From Streptomyces antibioticus (GTDB lineage Bacteria; Actinomycetota; Actinomycetes; Streptomycetales; Streptomycetaceae), in assembly GCF_001514065.1 (NCBI RefSeq), contig NZ_KQ948423.1, positions 953,717-1,017,716 on the forward strand: a stretch of DNA of 64,000 nt. Direction: 5' to 3'. Within the stretch, counting starts at the first letter, position 1; every line of letters begins with the position of its first letter. This document shows positions 25,432-32,887 of this stretch, in pieces. Below the pieces are notes generated by a model. It made no database searches. It was not told the DNA's origin and saw only the letters and a program-made list of their open reading frames with translations. The translations under genes and the position numbers were made by a program.

Positions 25432-25710
25432 TCAGGCCATGCCGCCGGCCACGGCCGGCAGGATCGTGACGTTGTCGCCGTCGGCGAGCTTGGTGTTGAT
25501 GCCCTCCAGGAAGCGGACGTCCTCGTCGTTGAGGTAGACGTTGACGAAGCGGCGCAGCTCGCCGCCGTCCACGATCCGGGCCTGGATGCCCGCGTGCCGG
25601 GTCTCGAGGTCGGTGAAGAGCTCGGCGAGGGTGTCCCCGGTGCCCTCCACGGCCTTCTGGCCGTCGGTGTACGTGCGGAGGATGGTCGGGATGCGGACCT
25701 CGATGGCCAT
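25432..25710 (-). CDS. cysO: Sulfur carrier protein CysO (MoaD/ThiS family)
   Basis: A 92-residue ubiquitin-fold protein: 'VRIPTILRTYTDGQKAVEG', 'VNVYLNDEDVRFLEG', 'DNVTILPAVAGGMA'. The active Gly-Gly is at 89-90 and is followed by two extra residues, Met-Ala, which must be removed before the C-terminal glycine can be thiocarboxylated. Mec may do this, as well as releasing cysteine from the CysO-Cys adduct. It sits directly upstream of cysM and downstream of a Cys-containing leader peptide. Confidence 0.92.
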   Translation of the reverse strand: MAIEVRIPTILRTYTDGQKAVEGTGDTLAELFTDLETRHAGIQARIVDGGELRRFVNVYLNDEDVRFLEGINTKLADGDNVTILPAVAGGMA

Positions 25711-25820
25711 GGTTGCGGGCTCCTGTCGGATGGTGTTCGGGTCGGTGGGCGCACGGCAGCGCGGTACAGCAGAGGTGTGTGGCGCCGCGGCTCACGGCCG
25801 TACGGCGGCAGGGAGCAGCG

Positions 25821-25916
25821 TCAACAGATGGCGCTGGCGAGCCTGCACAGGTCGACGTGCAGCCGCGCCACGAGCAGCGTGCCCGGCGTCTTCTCGCTCA
25901 CGTCGTGGAAAACCAT
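25821..25916 (-). CDS. Short leader peptide with Cys codons upstream of cysO
   Basis: A 31-residue open frame reads MVFHDVSEKT... and ends LHVDLCRLASAIC. It has two Cys codons, one of them the final sense codon. The 'HVDLCRLASAIC' ending resembles putative leader peptides found before sulfur-metabolism genes in Streptomyces. Its ATG is 6 nt after a TACGAT -10 box, implying a leaderless transcript. It lies 110 nt before cysO and is a good candidate for cysteine-responsive attenuation. Confidence 0.65.
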   Translation of the reverse strand: MVFHDVSEKTPGTLLVARLHVDLCRLASAIC

Positions 25917-25922
25917 GCGGTC

Positions 25923-25928
25923 ATCGTA
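25923..25928 (-). promoter_or_regulatory. -10 box for leaderless cysO-cysM transcript
   Basis: TACGAT on the minus strand ends 6 nt before the leader-peptide ATG, so the transcript would start at or next to the codon. The -35 region is weak. Confidence 0.5.
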
Positions 25929-26004
25929 TCGATTCCCGGTCCGGGTCCCGGAGTGTGATCCCACATGGTGGACGGATTCCGGCCGGAGGCTGAGACGGCA
26001 CAGC

Positions 26005-27030
26005 TCAGGCGGACGCGCGCACGGTCAGTTGGGTGGGCACGACGACCGCGGCCGGCTCCGTCGCCGGGTCGAACAGCAGCCGGGCCAGCAGGCGGCCCAT
26101 CTCGGCGACGTCCTGGTGGACGGTGGTCAGCGGCGGGTCGGTGGACTCGGCGATCTCGGTGAGGTCGTCGTAGCCGACGACGGCCACGTCGTCCGGGACC
26201 CGGCGGCCGCGTTCCCGCAGGACGTCGAGGGCGCCGGCGGCCATGAGGTCGGAGGCGGCGAAGACGGCGTCCAGGTCGGGGCACCGGTCCAGCAGCGCGG
26301 TCATGGCGCGGGCGCCGCCCTGCCGGGTGTAGTCGGCGCGTTCGACGAGGCCGGGCGGGGCGTCGGGGAGGACGTCGTGGTAGCCGGCGAGGCGTTCGGC
26401 GGCGGAGTGCTCCTGGTCGTGCGGGCCGGTGACGGTGGCGATGCGGCGGCGGCCGAGCGAAACGAGGTGCCGGACGGCCTGGCGGGCGCCGCCGCGGTTG
26501 TCGCCGTCGACGTAAGGGTGGGCGCGGACGGTGTCGCCGTCGGACAGGAGAGGCCGCCCGCCGAAGACGACGGGGATGTCGAGACGGTCGGTCATGCCGT
26601 GCAGGCGGCCGCCGGGGTGCAGGGAGAACAGGACGGCGCCGTCGACATGGCCGCCGCCGAGGTAGTCGGCGACGCGGTCGAGGTCGTCGGGCTCGTCCAG
26701 GAAGAGCAGGACGGCCTGGGCGCCGTGCAGGGCGAGTTCGCGGCGGATGCCCCGCAGGAGGCAGTCGAAGAACGGGTCGAGGAAGAGCCGGCCGTCCGGC
26801 TGGTCGGCGACGACCGCGACGGCTCCCGTGCGGTGGGTGACCAGCTGGCGGGCGGCCTGGTTGGGGACGTAGCCGAGTTCCGCGATGACCCGCCGGACCT
26901 CCTCGACGACCTCGGCGCGCACCTTCGGCTCGCCGTTGATCACCCGCGAGACCGTGGACCGGGACACCCCCGAGCGGCGGGCGACATCCTCGATCGTGGG
27001 GCGCTGTCCGTGCGGCCGTCGCGTCAACAC
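26005..27030 (-). CDS. LacI-family transcriptional regulator
   Basis: 341 residues from GTG 27030. The N-terminal LacI HTH is clear ('PTIEDVARRSGVSRSTVSRVINGEPKV'), followed by a hinge helix and a periplasmic-binding-like sensor domain ('GAVAVVADQPDGRLFLDPFF', 'VAVVGYDDLTEIAESTDPPLTTVHQD'). LacI proteins usually sense sugars; here it stands between mec and cysO with no sugar genes nearby, so its target is not obvious. It may act in trans or control this locus. Confidence 0.88.
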   Translation of the reverse strand: MLTRRPHGQRPTIEDVARRSGVSRSTVSRVINGEPKVRAEVVEEVRRVIAELGYVPNQAARQLVTHRTGAVAVVADQPDGRLFLDPFFDCLLRGIRRELALHGAQAVLLFLDEPDDLDRVADYLGGGHVDGAVLFSLHPGGRLHGMTDRLDIPVVFGGRPLLSDGDTVRAHPYVDGDNRGGARQAVRHLVSLGRRRIATVTGPHDQEHSAAERLAGYHDVLPDAPPGLVERADYTRQGGARAMTALLDRCPDLDAVFAASDLMAAGALDVLRERGRRVPDDVAVVGYDDLTEIAESTDPPLTTVHQDVAEMGRLLARLLFDPATEPAAVVVPTQLTVRASA

Positions 27031-27067
27031 CGTCTCCGATCCGCCGAGTTGGTCGGTCCTGCGGTGA

Positions 27068-27490
27068 TCAGTATGCCTCGACGATCGTGACCTCCTCCTC
27101 GGTGACCTCGCCGTCGACGATGCGGTAGGAGCGGAACTGGAAGTCGCCGAGTCCGTCGGTGTCGGCGGTCGAGACGAGGACGTAGTGGGCGCCGGGCTCG
27201 TTGGCGTAGGAGATGTCGGTGCGCGAGGGGTAGGCCTCGGTCGCGGTGTGGGAGTGGTAGATGACCACCGGCTCCTCGTCGCGGTCGTCCATCTCGCGGT
27301 AGAGCTTGAGCAGGTCGCCGGAGTCGAACTCGTAGAACGTGGGCGACATGGCCGCGTTCAGCATCGGGATGAACCGCTCGGGGCGGTCCGATCCGGCCGG
27401 GCCCGCGACGACGCCGCACGCCTCGTCGGGGTGGTCCTTGCGCGCGTGCGCGACGATCTGGTCGACGAGGGCCTGGGTGATGGTCAGCAT
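27068..27490 (-). CDS. mec: Mec-type JAMM metallopeptidase (M67)
   Basis: A 140-residue zinc peptidase. The JAMM motif is Glu23 ('PDEACG'), His79-Ser-His81 ('YHSHTATEAYPSRTD') and Asp92. In mycobacteria Mec hydrolyses CysO-cysteine to free cysteine and CysO. Here it is in the same orientation as cysO-cysM but separated from them by the lacI-type gene (37 bp gap to that gene). Confidence 0.92.
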   Translation of the reverse strand: MLTITQALVDQIVAHARKDHPDEACGVVAGPAGSDRPERFIPMLNAAMSPTFYEFDSGDLLKLYREMDDRDEEPVVIYHSHTATEAYPSRTDISYANEPGAHYVLVSTADTDGLGDFQFRSYRIVDGEVTEEEVTIVEAY

Positions 27491-27510
27491 GTCCGTCAGG
27501 ATAAGCAGAC

Positions 27511-27547
27511 GGGCCGCCCCGTACCGACAGGTGGTACGGGACGGCCC
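27511..27547 (-). terminator. Hairpin between amino-acid permease and mec
   Basis: GGGCCGCCCCGTACC pairs with GGTACGGGACGGCCC (15 bp with one mismatch, 7-nt loop). It follows the permease stop by about 75 nt on the minus strand and isolates mec. Confidence 0.78.
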
Positions 27548-27623
27548 ATATGCCGGACGCCTTGAGCGGCAGCGACAGGGGGTTCCACGAAAACTCCCTG
27601 GGCTGGACGTCCTCGGGAAGTGG

Positions 27624-29063
27624 TCAGCCGACCTTCTCGAACTCCCGCTCGCCGCGCTCGGCGATCTGCGGGTTGCGGCTCTTCAGCGCCACCCAGCCGA
27701 TGCCGAGGGCGACGGCCCACACGCCGAGCACGTACAGGCTGATCCGGGACTCGGAGTCCTTCGCGATCAGGCCGGTCACGAAGAGCAGGAACACGATGGC
27801 GATCCAGGAGCCCACCGCGCCGCCCGGCGCCGGGAAGGAGGAGGCGGGGAGCCGCCCTGCCTCTACCGCGCGGCGATACAGGACGTGGCTGACGAGGATC
27901 ATGAGCCAGGTCCAGATGCCGGCGCCGACGGCCACCGAGGTGACGTAGCCGAACGCCTTCTCGGGGACGACGTAGTTCAGGACCACGCCGATGCCCATGA
28001 AGAGCACCGAGACGGTGATGCCGAGGGCCGGGGTCTTGGTGGCGGACAGCTTGCTGAAGACCGCGGGGGCCTCGCCGCTGTCGGCCAGGTTCCGCAGCAT
28101 GCGGCCGGTGGAGTACATGCCGGAGTTGCAGGACGACAGGGCCGCGGTGAGGACGACGAAGTTGACGATGCCGGCGCCGGCGGGGATGCCGATCATCGCG
28201 AACGCCTTGACGAACGGGCTGACGCCCTCGCTGAACTCGGTCCACTTCACCACGCACAGGATGACGGTGAGGGCACCGACGTAGAAGAGCGCGATGCGCC
28301 AGGGCAGGGTGTTGATCGCCTTGGGGAGCGTCTTCTCGGGGTTCTCCGACTCACCGGCCGTGACGCCGACCAGTTCGACGGCGAGGTAGGCGAACATGAC
28401 GCCCTGAAGGGTCATCAGGGACGAGCCGATGCCGTGCGGGAAGAAGCCGTCGAAGGCCCACAGGTTGGAGACGGCGGCGGTGTCACCGGCGTTGCTGAAG
28501 CCGAAGGTGAGGACGCCGAGGCCGATCACGATCATGCCGATGAGGGCGGTGACCTTGATCATGGAGGCCCAGAACTCGATCTCGCCGAACAGCTTCACCG
28601 AGATCAGGTTGGCCGTGAAGAGCACGACCAGGAAGACCAGGGCCGTGACCCACTGCGGGATGCCCGGCCACCAGTAGTGGACGTAGATCGCGGCGGCCGT
28701 CAGCTCGGCCATGCCGGTGACGACCCACATCAGCCAGTAGGTCCAGCCGGTGAAGTAGCCGAAGAACGGGCCGAGGAACTCGCGGGAGTACTCCGCGAAG
28801 GAGCCCGAGACCGGGCGGTACAGGAGCAGCTCGCCGAGGGCGCGCATGATGAAGAAGATGATCACGCCGGCGAGGGCGTACATCAGGATGAGGCTCGGAC
28901 CCGCCTTGGCGATGTTCGCCCCGGCGTTGAGGAACAGGCCGACGCCGATGGCGCCGCCGATCGCGATCATCTGGACCTGGCGACTGCCGAGGCCACGCTC
29001 GTAACCCTCTTCGGTGGTGCCGGAGGTGTTCTCCGGACCCTTGTCGACCTGAGCGGAGGTCAT
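27624..29063 (-). CDS. Amino acid permease (AAT family, APC superfamily)
   Basis: A 479-residue protein with 12 membrane helices. 'RGLGSRQVQMIAIGGAIGVGLFLNAG' and 'AEYSREFLGPFFGYFTGWTYWLMWV' are signatures of proton-coupled amino acid permeases such as AnsP/CycA/GabP. It imports amino acids; the exact substrate cannot be told. A 336 bp AT-richer region precedes it. It ends with a hydrophilic charged tail. Confidence 0.92.
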   Translation of the reverse strand: MTSAQVDKGPENTSGTTEEGYERGLGSRQVQMIAIGGAIGVGLFLNAGANIAKAGPSLILMYALAGVIIFFIMRALGELLLYRPVSGSFAEYSREFLGPFFGYFTGWTYWLMWVVTGMAELTAAAIYVHYWWPGIPQWVTALVFLVVLFTANLISVKLFGEIEFWASMIKVTALIGMIVIGLGVLTFGFSNAGDTAAVSNLWAFDGFFPHGIGSSLMTLQGVMFAYLAVELVGVTAGESENPEKTLPKAINTLPWRIALFYVGALTVILCVVKWTEFSEGVSPFVKAFAMIGIPAGAGIVNFVVLTAALSSCNSGMYSTGRMLRNLADSGEAPAVFSKLSATKTPALGITVSVLFMGIGVVLNYVVPEKAFGYVTSVAVGAGIWTWLMILVSHVLYRRAVEAGRLPASSFPAPGGAVGSWIAIVFLLFVTGLIAKDSESRISLYVLGVWAVALGIGWVALKSRNPQIAERGEREFEKVG

Positions 29064-29399
29064 GTGTGTGGTGCGCCTTTCTCCATACCGAACCGGGCCT
29101 CTCGTCGGCCTCGGATCGGTTCTCGATCCCCCCGGATACTGGAGTTTTTCTGCCTGGCCGGTGGTTACCGGCTCGGTGGCGCACCCGAGCGAACATGCGG
29201 GTGGTGTTCGTCGGGCGGTCGTGAAGATTTATCACGGCCGCAATATTGATCACCTGGGCGAGATGTGGCGCAGGGCACAGGAAGAAGCGGACAAAAGGCC
29301 GCCCGGACGGGCATACGAGACTGTCGCGGTGACGCGATCGTTATCCGGATTTGAGCGTCCGCTGAGCGAACACAAAACCGTCACAAACTGCGGCAGAAG
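29064..29399. other. Intergenic region upstream of the permease
   Basis: 336 bp without a gene. It holds an AT-rich island with GTGAAGATTTATCAC at 29221-29235 (GTGA/TCAC arms) and the perfect palindrome CAATATTG at 29241-29248, which are reasonable operator candidates for the permease. A short direct repeat, CGGCAGAAG, occurs twice near 29392-29412. No terminator after DUF2017 was recognised. Confidence 0.5.
29221..29248. promoter_or_regulatory. Paired palindromes in the permease upstream region
   Basis: GTGAAGATTTATCAC (29221-29235) and CAATATTG (29241-29248) lie 158-185 bp upstream of the permease start, in the only AT-rich patch of the spacer. The regulator is unknown. Confidence 0.35.
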
Positions 29400-30002
29400 T
29401 TACGGCAGAAGCGTCGAGACCAGCGTCTCCTGCAACCCGCCCAGCCACAGATACGCCATCACCATCGGCTTGCGCGGATCCTCGTCCGGCAGCCGGTAGA
29501 GGAGGTCCGTGTCCTCCTCGTCGGTGATCTCCAGTCGCGAACCGATCGCGAGGCGCAGGTCGTTGAGGGCGCTGAGCCACTGCCGGGACTCCTCCACCGA
29601 CAGCTTCAGCACCGCCCCGCCGTCGTCCACCGGCCGCAGCGCGTCCAGGGAGCGGATCACGGCGAGGGCGTTGTCGCGCTTGCCGGCCCTGAGGTCGTTC
29701 TCGGTGTAGCGGCGGAACTCGGACGAGTACGCGCGCTGCTCCTCGGCCTCCTTGGCCTCCGGGGTGCCCTCGGGGTCGCTGTAGGCGTCCGGGAAGAGCC
29801 GCTTGAGCACCGGGTCGGAGGGCGGTTCGCTCGGCCCCTCGGCGAAGAGCTCGGCGAGCGGGTCGTCCGGGGCGTCCTCGCCGGGTCCGGGGCCGATGAG
29901 CTCCAGGAGCTGGACGGCCAGCGACCGGATGATGGAGATCTCGACGTCGTCGAGGGCGACGGCCGCGCCGCCGCCGGGGAGCGGTTCGAAGGTGCCTGGC
30001 AT
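29400..30002 (-). CDS. DUF2017 family protein
   Basis: A 200-residue protein from ATG 30002, 11 bp after the clpS stop. An acidic soluble protein ('LDDVEISIIRSLAVQLLELI', 'SVEESRQWLSALNDLRLAIGSRLEI', 'YLWLGGLQETLV') matching DUF2017, an actinobacterial family that regularly follows clpS. Function is unknown; the constant pairing suggests a link with Clp-dependent proteolysis. Confidence 0.88.
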   Translation of the reverse strand: MPGTFEPLPGGGAAVALDDVEISIIRSLAVQLLELIGPGPGEDAPDDPLAELFAEGPSEPPSDPVLKRLFPDAYSDPEGTPEAKEAEEQRAYSSEFRRYTENDLRAGKRDNALAVIRSLDALRPVDDGGAVLKLSVEESRQWLSALNDLRLAIGSRLEITDEEDTDLLYRLPDEDPRKPMVMAYLWLGGLQETLVSTLLP

Positions 30003-30013
30003 CTGAGGGATCG

Positions 30014-30331
30014 CTACTTCCGGTCCTGCTGGAGGGTGGCCCACAGTCCGTAGCCGTGCATCGCCTGCACGTCGCGCTCCATCTCCTCGCGGGTTCCGCT
30101 GGAGACGACCGCCCGGCCCTTGTGGTGGACGTCGAGCATCAGTTTGGTGGCCTTGTCCTTCGTGTAGCCGAAGTAGGTCTGGAAGACATAGGTCACGTAG
30201 CTCATGAGGTTGACCGGGTCGTTGTGGACGATCGTGACCCAGGGGACGTCCGGCTCGGGGACGGCGAAGACCTCTTCCGCCGACTCGGTACGTTCGATCT
30301 CTACGGGAGCGGGTGACGTCACAGGCCCCAT
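30014..30331 (-). CDS. clpS: ClpS adaptor for N-end-rule proteolysis
   Basis: A 105-residue adaptor: '[50 protein letters not shown]' is the ClpS core, with the N-degron-binding Asn-Asp pair and the His of 'DVHHKG'. It brings substrates with destabilising N-terminal residues to ClpAP/ClpCP. ATG 30331 is used; GTG 30322 is an alternative. It is divergent from pncB. Confidence 0.94.
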   Translation of the reverse strand: MGPVTSPAPVEIERTESAEEVFAVPEPDVPWVTIVHNDPVNLMSYVTYVFQTYFGYTKDKATKLMLDVHHKGRAVVSSGTREEMERDVQAMHGYGLWATLQQDRK

Positions 30332-30375
30332 GCTGCCACGCTCACCACAAATCGTCACACTGACGCGAAGGGGTG

Positions 30376-30381
30376 TAGCAT
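30376..30381 (+). promoter_or_regulatory. -10 box of a possibly leaderless pncB transcript
   Basis: TAGCAT ends 7 nt before ATG 30389, so transcription would begin at the start codon. No ribosome binding site precedes the codon, which agrees with leaderless translation. The -35 is weak. Confidence 0.45.
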
Positions 30382-30388
30382 CCTCGTC

Positions 30389-31738
30389 ATGAACACAGCG
30401 GACCTTGGGCTGCCGGTGGATGTTCCGTCGACGGCACTCTTCACGGATCAGTACGAGCTCACGATGCTGCAGGCCGCGCTGAAGGCCGGTACCGCCGAGC
30501 GGCGGAGCGTCTTCGAGGTCTTCACCCGGCGGCTGCCGGACGGGCGGCGCTACGGGGTCGTGGCCGGGACCGGGCGGGTCCTGGACGCCGTCGAGAACTT
30601 CCGCTTCGACGCGGACGTCCTCGGCTTCCTGCGGGAGCGCGGCATCGTCGACGAGCCGACCCTGGAATGGCTGGCCTCGTACCGCTTCTCGGGTGACATC
30701 TGGGGCTACCCCGAGGGCGAGGTCTACTTCCCGGGCTCGCCGATCCTGCGGGTGGAGGGGTCCTTCGCCGAGTGCGTGCTGCTGGAGACCGTGATCCTCT
30801 CGATCCTCAACCACGACTCCGCGATCGCGGCGGCCGCCTCACGCATGTCGTCCGCCGCCGGAGACCGCCCGCTGATCGAGATGGGTGCCCGCCGCACCCA
30901 CGAGCTCTCCGCCGTCGCCGCCTCCCGCGCCGCCTACGTCGGCGGCTTCGCCTCCACCTCCGACCTCGCGGCCGGCTTCCGCTACCACATCCCCACCGTC
31001 GGCACCTCCGCCCACGCCTTCACCCTGCTCCACGACAACGAGCGGGACGCCTTCCAGGCCCAGGTGAACTCGCTGGGCCGCAACACCACGCTGCTGGTGG
31101 ACACGTACGACGTGGCGACCGCGGTGCGTACGGCGGTGGAGGTGGCCGGGCCCGAGCTGGGCGCCGTGCGGATCGACTCGGGCGACCTGCTGCTCGTCGC
31201 GCACCGGGTGCGGCAGCAGCTGGACGAGCTGGGCGCCCGGGACACGAAGATCATCGTGACCTCGGACCTCGACGAGTACGCCATCGCCTCGCTCGCGGCG
31301 GCACCCGTGGACGCGTACGGCGTCGGCACCCAGCTGGTGACCGGCTCCGGGCACCCGACCTGCTCGATGGTCTACAAGCTGGTCGCGCGGGCCGAGTCCG
31401 CCGACCCCAGGGCGCCGCTGGTGCCGGTCGCGAAGAAGTCGTCCGGCGGGAAGACGTCGATCGGCGGGCGCAAGTGGGCCGCGCGGCGGCTCGACGCGGA
31501 CGGGATCGCGGAGGCCGAGGTCGTCGGCACCGGGCCCGTCCCGGCCGAGCTCGCCGACCGGCAGCTGCTGGTGCAGCTGGTCAAGGGCGGGGACGTGGTG
31601 GCGCGAGAGCCGCTGGACGTCGTACGGGACCGGCACACGGCCGCGCGGGACGGGCTGCCGCTGTCGGCGACGCAGCTGTCGCGCGGGGAACCCGTCCTTC
31701 CGACGGAGTACGTGCACGGGCGCTCGGGTAGCCAGTAA
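30389..31738 (+). CDS. pncB: Nicotinate phosphoribosyltransferase
   Basis: A 449-residue enzyme. '[18 protein letters not shown]', '[24 protein letters not shown]', '[31 protein letters not shown]', '[14 protein letters not shown]' and '[16 protein letters not shown]' are the NAPRTase motifs, including the autophosphorylated His of 'TSAHAF'. It makes nicotinate mononucleotide from nicotinate, PRPP and ATP in NAD salvage. It is followed 87 bp later by pncA. Confidence 0.95.
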   Translation: MNTADLGLPVDVPSTALFTDQYELTMLQAALKAGTAERRSVFEVFTRRLPDGRRYGVVAGTGRVLDAVENFRFDADVLGFLRERGIVDEPTLEWLASYRFSGDIWGYPEGEVYFPGSPILRVEGSFAECVLLETVILSILNHDSAIAAAASRMSSAAGDRPLIEMGARRTHELSAVAASRAAYVGGFASTSDLAAGFRYHIPTVGTSAHAFTLLHDNERDAFQAQVNSLGRNTTLLVDTYDVATAVRTAVEVAGPELGAVRIDSGDLLLVAHRVRQQLDELGARDTKIIVTSDLDEYAIASLAAAPVDAYGVGTQLVTGSGHPTCSMVYKLVARAESADPRAPLVPVAKKSSGGKTSIGGRKWAARRLDADGIAEAEVVGTGPVPAELADRQLLVQLVKGGDVVAREPLDVVRDRHTAARDGLPLSATQLSRGEPVLPTEYVHGRSGSQ

Positions 31739-31825
31739 CGGTGCGCCCGCAGTGGCACAAGCCGTATCGCCGGACCGCCGAAGTCTCTAGGCTCGTAAGC
31801 CACCCATAGTCGAAGGACACCCACC

Positions 31826-32416
31826 ATGCGCCGCGCCTTGATCGTCGTCGACGTCCAGAACGACTTCTGCGAGGGAGGCAGCCTCGCCGTGGCCGGGGGT
31901 GCCGATGTGGCCGCCGCCGTCACCGAGCTGATCGGACAGGCGGCCGGCTCCGGCTACCAGCACGTCGTGGCCACCCGCGACCACCACATCGCGCCCGGCG
32001 GCCACTTCGCCGACAACCCCGACTTCGCCCACTCCTGGCCCGCGCACTGCGTCGCGGGCACCGAGGGCGTGGGCTTCCACCCGAACTTCGCCCCGGCCGT
32101 CGCCTCCGGCGCCATCGACGCGGTCTTCGACAAGGGCGCCTACGCGGCCGCCTACAGCGGCTTCGAGGGCGCCGACGAGAACGGCGTCCCGCTGGCCGAC
32201 TGGCTGCGTGCCCGGGAGGTCACCGAGGTCGACGTGGTCGGCATCGCCACCGACCACTGCGTGCGGGCCACCGCGCTGGACGCGGCGCGGGAGGGGTTCC
32301 GCACCCAGGTGCTGCTTGACCTGACGGCGGGCGTCGCCGCGGAGACCACGGACCGGGCGCTGGAGGAGATGCGCGCGGCCGGCGTGGAACTCAGCGGGAA
32401 GCCCGTCGTCGCCTGA
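31826..32416 (+). CDS. pncA: Nicotinamidase (isochorismatase family)
   Basis: A 196-residue hydrolase with the Asp9-Lys103-Cys145 triad ('VVDVQNDF', 'VFDKGAY', 'ATDHCVRATA') and metal ligands in 'RDHHIAPGGHF' (Asp52, His54, His60). It converts nicotinamide to nicotinate, the substrate of the upstream PncB, so the two genes form a salvage pair. A GAAGGA site precedes ATG 31826. Confidence 0.93.
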   Translation: MRRALIVVDVQNDFCEGGSLAVAGGADVAAAVTELIGQAAGSGYQHVVATRDHHIAPGGHFADNPDFAHSWPAHCVAGTEGVGFHPNFAPAVASGAIDAVFDKGAYAAAYSGFEGADENGVPLADWLRAREVTEVDVVGIATDHCVRATALDAAREGFRTQVLLDLTAGVAAETTDRALEEMRAAGVELSGKPVVA

Positions 32417-32417
32417 C

Positions 32418-32765
32418 TCAGGCGGGTGCCGCGGGGCTCCGCAGCAGGGCCCTGATCGGGTGCCACAGCTCCTGGGCGAGTTCCGGGCCCGGCGCCACGA
32501 CAGCGTTGTCAGGGGCCGTCCGCCATATCAGGCCGTCCGGGTGATGGAGTACGGCGGTGATCTCGTCCGGCGTCGGCGGGGCCGCGTTGCCGCGCAGGTA
32601 GACGGCCCGCAGCCCGAGGTTGCGCAGCCTGGTCAGGGCGCGCGCCCGGTTGCGGGCGTGGACGAGGACACGGACGCAGTCCGTGCCGTCGGCGGCGGGT
32701 CTGGGCAGGTTCAGCGCCACCACCACGCTGCCGGTCGGCAGCTTGCAGAAACCTCCTGCGGCCAT
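32418..32765 (-). CDS. Hypothetical protein
   Basis: 115 residues from ATG 32765. Soluble, mixed alpha/beta ('GSVVVALNLPRPAADGTDCVRVLVHARNRARALTRLRNLGLRAVYLRGNA'). No known domain was recognised. It is convergent with pncA, with one base between the stop codons. Coding potential is good by third-position GC. Confidence 0.6.
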   Translation of the reverse strand: MAAGGFCKLPTGSVVVALNLPRPAADGTDCVRVLVHARNRARALTRLRNLGLRAVYLRGNAAPPTPDEITAVLHHPDGLIWRTAPDNAVVAPGPELAQELWHPIRALLRSPAAPA

Positions 32766-32887
32766 GCAGTCACACCCCCGTGTGCACCGGTGTCAATAAG
32801 AAAGTCATCAGGTGGCACCTAAACACGATCGGCGGCGACCCGCCAGGGGGTCGCCGCCGATAGCCTTCTGACCTGCGGAAATGCGAG

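Noticed and set aside
31739-31825. Riboswitch or small gene between pncB and pncA
   Set aside because: 87 bp with no pairing or conserved core that I could recognise; likely only a promoter or spacer.
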